Made by a program: the position numbers and the translations under genes. This document shows, one piece after another, positions 1 to 10,030 of a DNA stretch of 64,000 bases. Where the stretch lies: the NCBI RefSeq assembly GCF_020023385.1, contig NZ_JAIQCL010000010.1, positions 56,046 to 120,045 on the forward strand, given 5' to 3'. The notes below the pieces were generated by a model. It was not told where the DNA came from, searched no databases, and saw only the letters and a program-made list of their open reading frames with translations. The stretch comes from Planococcus circulans. GTDB lineage: Bacteria > Bacillota > Bacilli > Bacillales_A > Planococcaceae. Numbering within the stretch: position 1 is the stretch's first letter; the number at the start of each line of letters is the position of its first letter.

Positions 1-117
1 GGGCGAAATGAAAGCTTGAATGTCGCTAATCTTTCGAAAAACGAATTATATAACTGGAAATTGTCAGACAGAAGCTCTAAACTTAATAGAGGTAATTTAT
101 TTAGGAGGAACTTTGAT

Positions 118-1191
118 ATGAATGCTGAAACTCGTGAAATGTTTAAAACTTTGACCGAACTGCCGGGAGCCCCCGGAAATGAACATGCAGTCCGGAAGTT
201 TATGCGGCAGGAACTGGAACAAGTATCCGATCGATTGATCCAGGACAATCTTGGCAGTATCTTTGGCGTAAAAGATGGACAGCAGGATGGGCCACGGATC
301 ATGGTTGCAGGCCATATGGACGAAGTCGGATTTATGGTGACGCAAATCACCGACAATGGCATGATCCGGTTCCAGACTCTGGGCGGCTGGTGGAACCAGG
401 TGATGCTGGCAACGCGCGTGGATATCATTGCTGGAGAGCGTACAATTCCAGGCGTCATCGGTTCGATTCCTCCACATCTTTTGAGCGAGGAACTTCGGAG
501 CAAGCCGATGGACATCAAGAACATGCTGATCGACATCGGGGCAGACGATAAAGAGGATGCCCTGTCGCTGGGGATTCGACCTGGCCAGCAAATTGTTCCA
601 TTCAGTCCGTTCACACCAATGGCCAATGATAAGAAAATTATGGCGAAAGCTTGGGATAACCGCTATGGCTGTGGTCTTGCGATTGAACTTCTAAAAGAAT
701 TGAAAGACGAAAAACTTCCGAACCAATTATTTTCCGGCGCGACAGTGATGGAAGAAGTGGGTCTGCGCGGAGCACAAACAGCAGCAGCTATGATCAAACC
801 GGATCTGTTCTTCGCATTGGATGCCAGTCCGGCGAACGACGCGACAGGCGATAAAAACGAATTTGGCCAGCTGGGCAAAGGAACGTTATTGCGCATCCTG
901 GACAAGAGCATGGTGACGCACCGTGGCATGCGCGAATTTATCCTGGACACTGCTGAAACGCATAATATCCCTTATCAATACTTCGTTTCACAAGGGGGGA
1001 CGGATGCAGGACGTGTGCATACAGCCAATGAAGGGATTCCAAGTTCTGTTATCGGCATCTGCTCACGCTATATCCATACCTCGTCGTCCATCATTCATAC
1101 GGATGATTATGCAGCGGCGAAAGAACTCTTGACGAAACTTGTTAAAGCGTCCGACCGTACAACACTTGAAACCATCAAAGAAAATGTCTGA
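118..1191 (+). CDS. ytoP: M42 family aminopeptidase (YtoP-like)
   Basis: This is a cytoplasmic metallo-aminopeptidase of the M42 (glutamyl aminopeptidase/deblocking) family, about 357 residues, the usual family length. Two-metal site motifs are visible: AGHMDEVGF near the N terminus, [10 protein letters not shown] in the middle, [12 protein letters not shown] (the catalytic Glu pair) and FALDASPA, and a late His in SRYIHTSSS. An in-frame ATG exists at 16, but AGGAGG at 103-108 lies at proper distance from the ATG at 118 and the family N terminus ([15 protein letters not shown]) fits that start. It opens the ytoP-ytpPQR-sftA block. Exact peptide substrate is not visible. Confidence 0.93.
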   Translation: MNAETREMFKTLTELPGAPGNEHAVRKFMRQELEQVSDRLIQDNLGSIFGVKDGQQDGPRIMVAGHMDEVGFMVTQITDNGMIRFQTLGGWWNQVMLATRVDIIAGERTIPGVIGSIPPHLLSEELRSKPMDIKNMLIDIGADDKEDALSLGIRPGQQIVPFSPFTPMANDKKIMAKAWDNRYGCGLAIELLKELKDEKLPNQLFSGATVMEEVGLRGAQTAAAMIKPDLFFALDASPANDATGDKNEFGQLGKGTLLRILDKSMVTHRGMREFILDTAETHNIPYQYFVSQGGTDAGRVHTANEGIPSSVIGICSRYIHTSSSIIHTDDYAAAKELLTKLVKASDRTTLETIKENV

Positions 1192-1233
1192 AAAGTGCCT
1201 TCGGGCTCTTTTTTTTTGAAAGGACTAATGGAA

Positions 1234-1752
1234 ATGAAAAAAATTCGTGCAGCAATAGCCTCAAAAAATCCAGCAAAAATCAATGCCGTGTCCAGCGTTC
1301 TTGCTAGTTTGGACTGGTCCGTCGATTTATCGGCGATAGATGCAGAATCGGATGTTTCAGCGCAGCCTTTTTCCCAGCAGGAAACACGGCAGGGAGCAAT
1401 GAATAGGGCAAACAACGCGTTAGGTGACAATGATTTCGCCATTGGCCTGGAAGGCGGTGTCTACGAGATGGAAGGCGCGCTCTATTTATGCAACTGGGGT
1501 GCCTTAGCAGCTAAAGACGGGCGTCTGTTTACAGCAGCCGGAGCCCAGATTCCATTGCCGGAAGAAATTGCGGCCAAGCTCCACACGGGGATTGAGCTTG
1601 GACCGGTCATGGACGACTATGCCAATGAAAGCGGAATCCGCCAGCATAAAGGCGCCATTGGCATCTTAACGGATGGCCTCGTCAATCGAGGGGAAATGTT
1701 CAGCCATGTAGTCAAATTATTGATTGGACAGTACCAGAGGGACAGCGATTAA
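1234..1752 (+). CDS. DUF84 family inosine/xanthosine triphosphatase-like protein
   Basis: This is a member of the DUF84/YjjX family (about 172 residues), which is related to ITPase/XTPase housecleaning enzymes that hydrolyse non-canonical purine NTPs. The N-terminal ASKNPAKINAV signature, the acidic IGLEGGVYEM segment and the late HKGAIGILTDGLVNR segment are characteristic. Candidate starts are GTG 1195, ATG 1228 and ATG 1234; AAAGGA at 1219-1224 favours 1234. It lies 42 bp after ytoP and is probably cotranscribed with it. Substrate preference is family inference. Confidence 0.85.
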   Translation: MKKIRAAIASKNPAKINAVSSVLASLDWSVDLSAIDAESDVSAQPFSQQETRQGAMNRANNALGDNDFAIGLEGGVYEMEGALYLCNWGALAAKDGRLFTAAGAQIPLPEEIAAKLHTGIELGPVMDDYANESGIRQHKGAIGILTDGLVNRGEMFSHVVKLLIGQYQRDSD

Positions 1753-1811
1753 GTTGCATGTGCCTGTAAACACCTTTAAAATAAATAGCAGTAACGTTAG
1801 GGGGAATGAGC

Positions 1812-2327
1812 GTGCCTCGATATAGATTGATTTTTGGAACGCTTTTGCTGTCGGGTATGTTGGCCGGCTGCATGGCAACACCGGAAGAACGGGTTGTACA
1901 AGGGGTATCGAACGCACGTGAAGCGTTTGAAGAACAGCCGGAAAGTGCAAATGAGACGGTAGGGGAAATCGATTTGTATATGCCTAGCGGCTATGAAATT
2001 GAAGAACCTGCGGACGATTTTAACCGGTTGATTACAAAAGGCAGCGAGTCTTTTGCTTTATTCATTAATCCGAATGAAAAAGCCACGAGCACCCTGTTCT
2101 ATGATCTGCAAAAAGCTGATCCTGAACAGCAATGGGTAGCCGATGAAACTTTCCAGCAAAACGGGCGTTTCGGGTTTGCTACAGTCAAGGAAATCGCGGA
2201 AGACCAGCTGGAACTTGTAGTCAGTGCTGGCGGCGTTAAATTGACGACTATTACAAAAGAAAGTGATATTCCGAAAAATATGGACTGGATGATGAAAACC
2301 GTCCGTTCCATAGATACCGATGAATAG
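1812..2327 (+). CDS. Predicted lipoprotein of unknown function
   Basis: This is a secreted, lipid-anchored protein of about 171 residues. A short positively charged N terminus, a hydrophobic stretch and the lipobox LAGC (Cys20) predict signal peptidase II processing. The mature part is acidic and has no recognised domain; a segment near residue 50 (IDLYMPSGYEIEEP) looks like the start of a folded beta-rich domain. The start is ambiguous: ATG 1806 is only 1 nt from AGGGGG (1799-1804), while GTG 1812 is 7 nt away and is preferred. It sits directly before ytpP. I do not recognise the family. Confidence 0.8.
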   Translation: MPRYRLIFGTLLLSGMLAGCMATPEERVVQGVSNAREAFEEQPESANETVGEIDLYMPSGYEIEEPADDFNRLITKGSESFALFINPNEKATSTLFYDLQKADPEQQWVADETFQQNGRFGFATVKEIAEDQLELVVSAGGVKLTTITKESDIPKNMDWMMKTVRSIDTDE

Positions 2328-2339
2328 GAGATTACCTAA

Positions 2340-2657
2340 ATGAGAAACTTACAATCAACTGAGGAATTTCAAGAATTGACCAAAAAACCTGCGGCTATTT
2401 TTATGTTTACAGCAGGGTGGTGCCCGGATTGCCGCGTCATCGATCCGATAATGCCTGATGTTGAAAAAGCGTTTCCGGACCAAACTTTTGTATCAGTGGA
2501 TCGCGACCAGTTTATCGACTTGTGCATCGAACAGGATGTCTATGGAATCCCAAGTTTCCTTGCTTATTCAAATGGGCAGGAAACCGGGCGCTTTGTCAGC
2601 AAAGACCGTAAAACACAAGCAGAAATCGAAGGGTTTATTTCGAATCTGCCAAAATAA
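2340..2657 (+). CDS. ytpP: Thioredoxin-like protein YtpP
   Basis: This is a small cytoplasmic thioredoxin-fold protein (105 residues) with the redox motif WCPDC at about residues 28-32 and the cis-proline loop YGIPSFLAY. WCPDC rather than WCGPC sets it apart from canonical thioredoxin and matches the YtpP family. AGGAGAT at 2326-2332 precedes the ATG and overlaps the stop of the lipoprotein gene, which suggests coupled expression. Redox role is family inference; the physiological partner is unknown. Confidence 0.9.
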   Translation: MRNLQSTEEFQELTKKPAAIFMFTAGWCPDCRVIDPIMPDVEKAFPDQTFVSVDRDQFIDLCIEQDVYGIPSFLAYSNGQETGRFVSKDRKTQAEIEGFISNLPK

Positions 2658-2722
2658 CATTACAGACGGTTCGCCTAGACTTTGGCTGAACCGTTTATTT
2701 ATGAAAGTGAGGCCAAACAACG

Positions 2723-3538
2723 ATGAAATCTACTGAACTTTTTAATATACTTAGAGAGCGGATGCCGAGTCCTCAATTGGAATGGCGCTTTGACCGTGAA
2801 AAAGAAACTGCACATATCCGCCACAAGGAACTTGGCAAAGGCATGAGCATTTCTTTGCCACAGGTGATCAACCGATTTGAATCGAAAGGCGATGCGGCCA
2901 TCCAGGAAATCGTCTATACGATAACAGAAACCTTCGACGCAATGGAACGGGAAGCGAAAGGCGAAATGAAATCGACCGAACACATTTTTCCGGTTATCCG
3001 CTCAACTTCTTTTCCAACAGAATCCAATGAAGGCCATAAGTTCATAACGTCTGAACACACAGCGGAAACACGCATTTATTTTGCTTTGGACGTGGGGACT
3101 ACCTATCGCTTAATTGACGAAAATGTGGTAAATTCATTAAGTCTGACAGAAGAGCAGATAAAGGAAATTGCGAAGTTTCAAGTGAGAAAATTGAAAACCG
3201 CTGTAAAAGAAGACCATGTTGCAGGAAATGTCTTTTATTTTCTGAATGAAAATGATGGCTATGATGCATCAAGAATCCTGAATGAATCTTTCCTAAAAGA
3301 AATGAAAACAAAAATCACCGGCGATATGACCGTGTCAGTGCCCCATCAGGATGTATTGATCATCGGTGATATCCAAAATGAAACGGGATACGACGTGCTC
3401 GCGCAAATGGCCATGCACTTCTTCACCAATGGCAAAGTGCCGATCACTTCCTTATCGTTCATTTATGAAAATGACGAACTGGAGCCAATTTTCATCATGG
3501 CGAAAAATAGACCTAACGAGGAGAACGATAAAAAATGA
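2723..3538 (+). CDS. ytpQ: DUF1444 family protein YtpQ
   Basis: This is a conserved cytoplasmic protein of 271 residues matching the DUF1444/YtpQ family of Bacillales. No signal peptide, transmembrane segment or catalytic motif is visible. It overlaps the next gene by 4 bp in an ATGA arrangement, typical of translational coupling, and sits in the conserved ytpP-ytpQ-ytpR order. A weak ribosome site (GTGAGG, 2706-2711) precedes the ATG. Function is not known. Confidence 0.88.
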   Translation: MKSTELFNILRERMPSPQLEWRFDREKETAHIRHKELGKGMSISLPQVINRFESKGDAAIQEIVYTITETFDAMEREAKGEMKSTEHIFPVIRSTSFPTESNEGHKFITSEHTAETRIYFALDVGTTYRLIDENVVNSLSLTEEQIKEIAKFQVRKLKTAVKEDHVAGNVFYFLNENDGYDASRILNESFLKEMKTKITGDMTVSVPHQDVLIIGDIQNETGYDVLAQMAMHFFTNGKVPITSLSFIYENDELEPIFIMAKNRPNEENDKK

Positions 3539-4143
3539 ATGTATTTTATAATAAACAGGGAATTGGCGACGTACTGCTGGTTCAACTGCAAACAGAAACT
3601 CCAGAAAAAATCCATCCTGAGCAGTCAGGGGATGTAACATTGATCAAAGATGAGGCCGGCAAAATCGCCGGGTTCAACTTGTTCAATGCTTCAAGTTATG
3701 CAGAATTGGCAGAAGGCGAGCAAGTGGAGCTATCGGAAGCGCTTGTTACTTCTTTGCAGAATGCTTTAGCGAAAAACGAGATCGATTTCACTTTGGAAGT
3801 GGATTTTTCACCGAAATTTGTGGTCGGCTTTGTAGAGGCTAAGGACAAGCATCCAAATGCCGATAAATTGAATGTATGCCAGGTTGCTGTCGGCGACGAG
3901 CAATTGCAGATCGTCTGCGGAGCTCCGAACGTTGAACAGGGGCAAAAAGTAGTAGTGGCAAAAGTGGGGGCTGTCATGCCTTCAGGTATGGTCATCCGTG
4001 ATGCGGAACTTCGGGGAGTGGCGTCGTCCGGAATGATCTGTTCAGCAAAAGAACTGGCTTTGCCGGATGCACCTCAGGAAAAAGGGATTCTTGTGCTTCC
4101 TGAAGATGCAGAAATCGGTTCAGCTTTTGAAGTAAAGGCGTGA
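3535..4143 (+). CDS. ytpR: YtpR, tRNA-binding (EMAP/OB-fold) domain protein
   Basis: This protein of 202 residues has a DUF4479-type N-terminal part and a C-terminal OB-fold tRNA-binding domain like that at the N terminus of bacterial PheT. The domain signature is visible from about residue 95 (FVVGFVEAKDKHPNADKL, then IVCGAPNV, GAVMPSGMVI and GVASSGMICSAKEL). It overlaps ytpQ by 4 bp. A role in binding tRNA or structured RNA is inferred from the fold; it is not itself a synthetase. Confidence 0.9.
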   Translation: MNVFYNKQGIGDVLLVQLQTETPEKIHPEQSGDVTLIKDEAGKIAGFNLFNASSYAELAEGEQVELSEALVTSLQNALAKNEIDFTLEVDFSPKFVVGFVEAKDKHPNADKLNVCQVAVGDEQLQIVCGAPNVEQGQKVVVAKVGAVMPSGMVIRDAELRGVASSGMICSAKELALPDAPQEKGILVLPEDAEIGSAFEVKA

Positions 4144-4149
4144 CGCATT

Positions 4150-6744
4150 ATGAGCTGGTTTAAAAATGTATGGAACCGCATGTTTACTGATGACACTGAT
4201 GAAATCGAAGAAGAGGCAGTTTATGAAGCACCCCCGGCTGAAAAGAAGGAAAAAGCGCCTTTTCGTTTCCCCTTGATTCCGGATGAAGAAAAAGACGATT
4301 TTATCCATGACGTAAAACGGGCAGAAAACCGTCCGAAAATGCCTATTTTTGATGAGCAGGAAAGAGAGATTCTTCGAAAAGAATCTATGCCGGCTGCAGA
4401 GAAGCCAATTATGGGGCCTAAAGAAGCGCCAGTCCGCCCAACGGCAGCGAAGCGAAAAGCTAAAACACCCGAACTTCCTGCTGCTGCGCGCCGTTTCGAA
4501 CCAAGCCGCTCCGTTTCATCGGTCTATGGCTATAATACGGCACGTCCTGCGCCTACCCAAAAAATGACGGAAGAAAGAGAAAGCAAGTATAACCGCGAAT
4601 TGCATGATGAAGCGATTCAGGAAAGAGCAAGAGCCGGCTGGCATAAGCCAAGACCGGTAGTGGAACATGAAATTGCACCGATCTTCGAGGAAGAACGGAC
4701 ACAGCAGACGGTTCGTGAAACGATAGAAGAAACACCGAAAGCTGAAAGGGAAGCACCAACGGATCTACGTGCATCCAAAGCTTCTGAAGACACGGAAGTT
4801 GTAACATCGGAATTTGTCGAAGAGCAGGCTGTACCCGATACTGGCCATGTACATAGGGAGCCATCGATTGACACAACAGAAGTCAAAGAATCGGCTCCTA
4901 TTGGTGAAACAGTGCTGGAACTGGAGTCAGGAGCAATCCCAGAACCTGAAGTATATCAAGAGCCGGAACCGGAACTGGAACCGGAAATTCACCAAGAACC
5001 AGAATCATATCAAGATCCACAACCTGAACCGGAGAATGAGTTAGTGACAGAATCGAACCCGGAATTAGATTCGGCTACAGAAGCAGAGGCGGCTCCGGAA
5101 TTAAAGCAAGATACAGAAACAAAACCATCAGCGGCGCCAAAGCGTGAAAAAACCGTGCCATTCAATGTGCTGATGCTCAAATCTGATAAAGAACTATTGA
5201 AAAATAAGGCGCAATCGCGTCCTATCGTCACACCAAAACTTAAAAATTCAGTTGTGCAAGCGGAAAAAAAAACGGCAGATTCAGTTGAAGAGCCGAAGCA
5301 AGCACTGAATTCAGTATCTGAAGCTGAATCGAAAGCCTATGAATTTCCGTTGCCGGAATATTTAATGCCTCCTGAAAATGACCGGAAAGACGAAGAGTGG
5401 ATGGAGGAGCAGGGTGAGCGCCTGATTGAAGCTTTATCTTATTTCCAGATCAAAGCTGAAATTTTGAGCACTGTCCAAGGACCTGCCGTCACACAATTCG
5501 AGCTGAAGGTCGCTCAAGGGATTAAAGTCAGCAAAATCCGCAACTTAGCGGATGATTTGAAATTGGCATTGGCTGCCAGGGATATCCGGATTCAGGCACC
5601 GATTCCCGGCAAGAGCTCCATCGGCATCGAAATACCGAACCGGACAAGCCGTGCAGTACGCATTTCGGAGATTATCGGCAGCCCGGTTTTCGAAGAGTCG
5701 GATTCTCCGCTGGAAGCGGCACTAGGATTGGATTTGACAGGCAAGCCGGTCACATTGGATTTGCGAAAAATGCCGCACGGCCTGATTGCTGGGGCTACAG
5801 GCTCCGGTAAATCCGTCTGCATTAATTCACTGTTGGTCAGCTTGCTCTATAAATCCTCGCCAAGAGATCTGAAGCTGCTGTTGATCGATCCGAAGATGGT
5901 CGAGCTGGCACCTTATAATCATATCCCGCATCTTGTCAGCCCAGTCATTACAGATGTCAAAGCGGCAACCGCTTCGCTCAAATGGGCAGTGGAAGAAATG
6001 GAGCGCCGCTACCAATTGTTTGCCCACAGTGGCGTCCGCGATATCAGCCGTTACAATAAGCTGGTGAAAGAAAAAGGGGATCATGCGCAGCATCTGCCCT
6101 ATATCCTGATAGTGATCGACGAGTTGGCAGACTTGATGATGATGTCTCCATCAGACGTCGAGGATTCAATTTGCCGGATTGCGCAGAAAGCGCGTGCCTG
6201 CGGAATCCATTTGGTGATTGCGACGCAAAGGCCGTCTGTTGACGTTATTACCGGGTTGATCAAATCCAATATCCCGACACGCATTGCTTTCTCAGTTTCT
6301 TCACAGGTGGACAGCCGCACGATCCTCGATTCCCAGGGAGCGGAGCGTCTTCTCGGAAGAGGGGACATGCTGTATCTTGGAAATGGCATGTCGGCACCCA
6401 GCCGTCTGCAAGGAACGTTCGTCACCGACGACGAGATTGAAAAAGTCATCGAGCATGTGAGGTTGCAGGGGAAACCCGAATACTTCTTTAAAGAAGAGGA
6501 ATTAATCAAGCGAAGCGAGTCCCCGGCTGAGCAGGATGATCTCTTTGAAGAGGCCTGCCGTTTTATCATGGCACAGGGGAGTGCTTCGACGTCCCTTCTG
6601 CAGCGGAAATTCCATATCGGTTATAATCGTGCAGCCCGATTGATGGATCTGATCGAACAGCATGGCTTTATATCCGAGCAGAATGGCAGCAAAGCCCGTT
6701 CGGTTTTGATTACTGAAAATGATATTGAAGAAGTATTCCATTAA
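4150..6744 (+). CDS. sftA: DNA translocase SftA (FtsK/SpoIIIE family)
   Basis: This is a septum-associated DNA translocase of 864 residues that clears chromosome ends from the division site. The C-terminal half carries the FtsK motor: Walker A GATGSGKS near residue 550, Walker B-like YILIVIDELADL near 655, the ATQRPSVDVITG segment and a C-terminal winged-helix gamma domain (QRKFHIGYNRAARLMDLIE). The N-terminal 400 residues lack membrane segments, as in soluble SftA, and form a low-complexity linker rich in Glu and Pro with repeated EPE units around residues 255-300. It starts 6 bp after ytpR. Confidence 0.94.
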   Translation: MSWFKNVWNRMFTDDTDEIEEEAVYEAPPAEKKEKAPFRFPLIPDEEKDDFIHDVKRAENRPKMPIFDEQEREILRKESMPAAEKPIMGPKEAPVRPTAAKRKAKTPELPAAARRFEPSRSVSSVYGYNTARPAPTQKMTEERESKYNRELHDEAIQERARAGWHKPRPVVEHEIAPIFEEERTQQTVRETIEETPKAEREAPTDLRASKASEDTEVVTSEFVEEQAVPDTGHVHREPSIDTTEVKESAPIGETVLELESGAIPEPEVYQEPEPELEPEIHQEPESYQDPQPEPENELVTESNPELDSATEAEAAPELKQDTETKPSAAPKREKTVPFNVLMLKSDKELLKNKAQSRPIVTPKLKNSVVQAEKKTADSVEEPKQALNSVSEAESKAYEFPLPEYLMPPENDRKDEEWMEEQGERLIEALSYFQIKAEILSTVQGPAVTQFELKVAQGIKVSKIRNLADDLKLALAARDIRIQAPIPGKSSIGIEIPNRTSRAVRISEIIGSPVFEESDSPLEAALGLDLTGKPVTLDLRKMPHGLIAGATGSGKSVCINSLLVSLLYKSSPRDLKLLLIDPKMVELAPYNHIPHLVSPVITDVKAATASLKWAVEEMERRYQLFAHSGVRDISRYNKLVKEKGDHAQHLPYILIVIDELADLMMMSPSDVEDSICRIAQKARACGIHLVIATQRPSVDVITGLIKSNIPTRIAFSVSSQVDSRTILDSQGAERLLGRGDMLYLGNGMSAPSRLQGTFVTDDEIEKVIEHVRLQGKPEYFFKEEELIKRSESPAEQDDLFEEACRFIMAQGSASTSLLQRKFHIGYNRAARLMDLIEQHGFISEQNGSKARSVLITENDIEEVFH

Positions 6745-6827
6745 ACCGTATATCTGCTTTCCGCAAATACTTTGCCAACTAAAGAAATAGAAAGAATACT
6801 GGCTCATTTCAGCGAATGATAAATTTG

Positions 6828-6836
6828 TGATATAAT
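6828..6836 (+). promoter_or_regulatory. Extended -10 promoter before murC
   Basis: The string TGATATAAT is a perfect extended -10 element about 87 bp before the murC start. No good -35 is seen, which extended -10 promoters tolerate. It allows murC to be expressed apart from sftA. Confidence 0.55.
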
Positions 6837-6922
6837 TTTGTATTGTGTTTATCCACATCAGCTATAGAATTCGCTATGCGATTTATGTAGACTAATTTTC
6901 AACTCCCACAGGAGGTTCATTT

Positions 6923-8236
6923 ATGACAGTTTTACATTTTACCGGAATCAAAGGTTCCGGTATGAGTCCACTTGCACAAATCATGCATGATATGGGCGAA
7001 CAAGTACAAGGTTCTGATATCGAGCAGCACTTCTTTACTGAAGACCGTCTTCGTGAAAGAGGCATAACCATTCTGCCGTTCGACGCAAATAATATTGAAA
7101 AAGACATGACAATCATTGCAGGCAATGCTTTTGGTGATGATCATGCTGAATTGGTCAAAGCACGTGAATTGGGTGCGACGATTATCCGGTACCATCAGTT
7201 CCTTGGTGACCTGATGAAGCAATATGTATCAGTCGCCATCACAGGTGCACACGGCAAAACTTCGACAACCGGTTTGATGGCCCACGTATTGGGCGGATAT
7301 AAACCTGTCTCTTATTTAATTGGAGACGGAACAGGCGTAGGCCAGGCAGACTCCCATTTCTTTGTGGCAGAAGCCTGTGAATACCGCCGCCATTTCCTGG
7401 CCTATCACCCTGATTACGCTATCATGACGAATATCGACTATGACCATCCTGATTATTTTACGGGTGTTGATGATGTTTTCAAAGCGTTCGAGGAAATGGC
7501 CCAACAAGTAAAGAAATGCATCATTGCCTGCGGAGATGATGAATTTCTTCAACAGATCCAGGCACCCGTTCCGGTCGTCTACTACGGATTTGGGGAAGAA
7601 AATGATTTCCAGGCGAGAAACATCGTGAAAACTGTGGAAGGGACTACTTTCGATGTAGTGATTCGTAACGAATTTTTCCATACTTTCACGATTCCGATGT
7701 TTGGCGACCATGCCATTCTGAATGCATTGGCGGTCATTTCTCTGTGCCATTATGAAAGCATACCAGCTGATATCATCCAGCAGCAGTTTGAGGATTTTGA
7801 AGGCGTCAAGCGACGTTTTACACAAACCGCAATCGGTGATCGGATTTTGATTGACGACTATGCGCATCATCCAACGGAAATTCGTGCGACTTTGCAATCT
7901 GCGCGCCAGAAGTACCCGGAGCGGGAGCTCATCGCGATTTTCCAGCCGCATACATTTACGCGGACCCAGACATTCCTGCAGGAGTTTGCCGACTGTCTGC
8001 TTGAAGCGGATCATGTGTATCTATGTGATATTTTCGGTTCTGCACGCGAAAAAGCAGGTACATTGAAAATCCAGGATCTAGCGGAAAAAATCGAAAATAG
8101 CCAGTTGCTTCAATTGGATGAGGTAGGTTCCTTAGCAGCGCACGGCAATGCCGTTTATCTGTTCATGGGAGCAGGAGACGTCACCAAATTCCAGGAAGCT
8201 TTCGAAACGACATTAAATACAGGAGAAACGGTTTAA
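6923..8236 (+). CDS. murC: UDP-N-acetylmuramate--L-alanine ligase MurC
   Basis: This cytoplasmic enzyme adds the first amino acid of the peptidoglycan stem peptide by ATP-dependent ligation of L-alanine to UDP-MurNAc. The 437 residues show the N-terminal Rossmann motif [11 protein letters not shown], the ATP loop GAHGKTSTT near residue 108, [19 protein letters not shown] and the C-terminal [16 protein letters not shown] precedes the ATG. It lies between sftA and ytxGHJ, as in Bacillus. Confidence 0.96.
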   Translation: MTVLHFTGIKGSGMSPLAQIMHDMGEQVQGSDIEQHFFTEDRLRERGITILPFDANNIEKDMTIIAGNAFGDDHAELVKARELGATIIRYHQFLGDLMKQYVSVAITGAHGKTSTTGLMAHVLGGYKPVSYLIGDGTGVGQADSHFFVAEACEYRRHFLAYHPDYAIMTNIDYDHPDYFTGVDDVFKAFEEMAQQVKKCIIACGDDEFLQQIQAPVPVVYYGFGEENDFQARNIVKTVEGTTFDVVIRNEFFHTFTIPMFGDHAILNALAVISLCHYESIPADIIQQQFEDFEGVKRRFTQTAIGDRILIDDYAHHPTEIRATLQSARQKYPERELIAIFQPHTFTRTQTFLQEFADCLLEADHVYLCDIFGSAREKAGTLKIQDLAEKIENSQLLQLDEVGSLAAHGNAVYLFMGAGDVTKFQEAFETTLNTGETV

Positions 8237-8304
8237 CTTTCGGGTTAAACTGTTTTTTTTATGCAGGTATGCAATAGTTTTTGTCGAATAATAATAGAGA
8301 CCGT

Positions 8305-8330
8305 GTTTAATCCAAACTCATCAAGGGTAG
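8305..8330 (+). promoter_or_regulatory. SigB-type promoter of ytxGHJ
   Basis: GTTTAA at 8305-8310 and GGGTAG at 8325-8330 are separated by 14 bp and match the SigB consensus GTTTAA-N12-15-GGGTAT at 11 of 12 positions. The gene start follows 40 bp later. In Bacillus subtilis ytxGHJ belongs to the SigB regulon, which agrees. Confidence 0.85.
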
Positions 8331-8370
8331 AAAAAGGATATAACATAATTCGCTTAAAGGAGGAAACAGG

Positions 8371-8862
8371 ATGGATTGGCAAATCTTGCTTTACATTGCC
8401 GCGATCGTAGCCGCTATTGGATTCTTAATTCTATGCGTAGCGTTGGCAATGACATTAAATTCGCTGAAAAACACATTAAAAGAAGTTTCAGGCACCGTAG
8501 CTGGTCTTGAAAATCAATTGCAGGGGGTAACGTTGGAGACGACGAATCTATTGCATAAGACAAATGAACTAGCTGAAGACATTCAAGTAAAATCAGAAAA
8601 ATTGAATGGTGTAGTTGACGCGGTAAAAGGCGTCGGCAACTCTGTTACTGATTTGAACTCTACTGTCCGCCATATCACTTCACGTGTAGGTGTGCAGGTT
8701 GAACAGAATGAAGACAAGATTGCTCAAGTTGTTCAATGGGGTAATGTGGTCATGGGCATCCGTGATAAATGGAATGAGCGCAAGATCTATGAAGCTCGCG
8801 CAAATTCAACTTATACACCAGTACCCGGACAAAAAAAGTTGCCTCATAACGAACAATACTAA
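8371..8862 (+). CDS. ytxG: DUF948 general stress protein YtxG
   Basis: This is a membrane-anchored protein of 163 residues. One transmembrane helix spans roughly residues 4-28, followed by a long amphipathic helical region, which is the DUF948 pattern. AAAGGAGG precedes the ATG. It is first in the ytxG-ytxH-ytxJ operon behind a SigB-type promoter, so expression in general stress is predicted. Molecular function is unknown. Confidence 0.88.
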   Translation: MDWQILLYIAAIVAAIGFLILCVALAMTLNSLKNTLKEVSGTVAGLENQLQGVTLETTNLLHKTNELAEDIQVKSEKLNGVVDAVKGVGNSVTDLNSTVRHITSRVGVQVEQNEDKIAQVVQWGNVVMGIRDKWNERKIYEARANSTYTPVPGQKKLPHNEQY

Positions 8863-8899
8863 AAATTGTTTTACCACTAACTAATTGGAGGGAATATCA

Positions 8900-9679
8900 A
8901 TGAGCAGAAACAAAGACTTTAACAATCAATCCAACTTCAACGATTCACAGTACAATAAGGACTACTATACACAGGGTGGACAGTACAGCCAGAACAGCGG
9001 CCAAAAATACCAGCAAAGTGATTATGTACCTCAATCTTATGGAGCTTCCAACCGTTATGACGACCTGTACGATTACGAAGAATCAGGTGGGGGCTCAAGT
9101 TTCCTAGTTGGTATTTTAGTCGGTGGAATCGTCGGGGCTGCTGCAGCATTATTCCTGGCGCCTAAATCCGGGAAAGAATTCCAAGCTGACCTTAAAACTC
9201 AGGCGACCACTTTAAAAGAAAAAGCATCGCAGCAGTCAGATTCAAGCGATGATGGTTCAGGCGGCTTTGCCCAACAATTGAAAGACCAGTCGACCAAAGT
9301 GGTCGATAAAGTGAAAAATATAAAAGGCGGAAGTTCGCCTATGGACGATGGAACGGCTTCGTCAGAAGGTGAAGAATCCATCGACATCCATTCAACTGTG
9401 CAAAATACAGCAAATAAATCAGACAGCAACGGTTCTGATGCTTTCACTTCCACTGCCAATGCATTAAAAGAAGCAGTTGAAGAGGTGAAAGAAGAAAAGA
9501 AATCGGGTTCAAGTTCGTCAGTAGCCGGCAATACAGGCAGCAGTACCAACAGCAACACAGCAAACACGAGCAAAGGTCCAAATACGACCAGCAGCAACAA
9601 CAACAGCAATAAATCGTCGAATCCAAGCAATAAATCAACAAACAATTCATCAAGCAACAACCAAAACAAAAAGAATTAA
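8900..9679 (+). CDS. ytxH: YtxH-like general stress protein with Ser/Asn-rich tail
   Basis: This protein of about 259 residues has a Gln/Asn/Tyr-rich hydrophilic N terminus, one glycine-rich hydrophobic segment near residues 70-93 (VGILVGGIVGAAAALFLAPK) followed by the KSGKE motif typical of YtxH, and a long Ser/Asn/Thr low-complexity tail over the last 60 residues. Typical YtxH proteins are shorter, so both ends are extended. A TTG at 8885 is in frame, but GGAGGG at 8887-8892 supports ATG 8900. It is second in the SigB-type operon. Function is unknown. Confidence 0.85.
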   Translation: MSRNKDFNNQSNFNDSQYNKDYYTQGGQYSQNSGQKYQQSDYVPQSYGASNRYDDLYDYEESGGGSSFLVGILVGGIVGAAAALFLAPKSGKEFQADLKTQATTLKEKASQQSDSSDDGSGGFAQQLKDQSTKVVDKVKNIKGGSSPMDDGTASSEGEESIDIHSTVQNTANKSDSNGSDAFTSTANALKEAVEEVKEEKKSGSSSSVAGNTGSSTNSNTANTSKGPNTTSSNNNSNKSSNPSNKSTNNSSSNNQNKKN

Positions 9680-9695
9680 TCTGGGAGCGGTTTAG

Positions 9696-10025
9696 ATGAA
9701 AAATTTAGTGCATGTAGACAATCTGGACAGTCTGAAACAGGCAGTGGGGCATAATCAGCATTACTGGCTATTTAAACACAGCAGTACATGTCCGGTATCC
9801 GCTAAGGCGTGGAATGAGTATAACGAGTATTGCTCACTGCACCCAAACCAAATCTTCCTTTATCTAGTCGTACAGGAAGATCGGGAATTCTCTCAAGCGA
9901 TTGAAGAGATTACGGGAGTTAAGCACGAATCGCCCCAATTGTTCCATTTCACTAGTCAAAAAGTGGATTGGCACGCTTCCCACAATGATATCAAAAGAGA
10001 ATCCATGCAGGAATTTATAGCTTAA
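9696..10025 (+). CDS. ytxJ: YtxJ, monothiol bacilliredoxin-like protein
   Basis: This is a small cytoplasmic thioredoxin-fold protein of 109 residues with the single active cysteine in HSSTCPVSAKAW near residue 32, the YtxJ (BrxC/bacillithiol system) pattern. It probably acts in removing bacillithiol from proteins after oxidative stress. GGGAGCGG precedes the ATG. It closes the ytxGHJ operon and is followed at once by a terminator. Confidence 0.9.
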   Translation: MKNLVHVDNLDSLKQAVGHNQHYWLFKHSSTCPVSAKAWNEYNEYCSLHPNQIFLYLVVQEDREFSQAIEEITGVKHESPQLFHFTSQKVDWHASHNDIKRESMQEFIA

Positions 10026-10030
10026 AAAAG

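Noticed and set aside
9199..9669. Leucine-rich open frame on the minus strand of ytxH
   Set aside because: It is the complement of the Ser/Asn-rich ytxH coding region and has no start signals.
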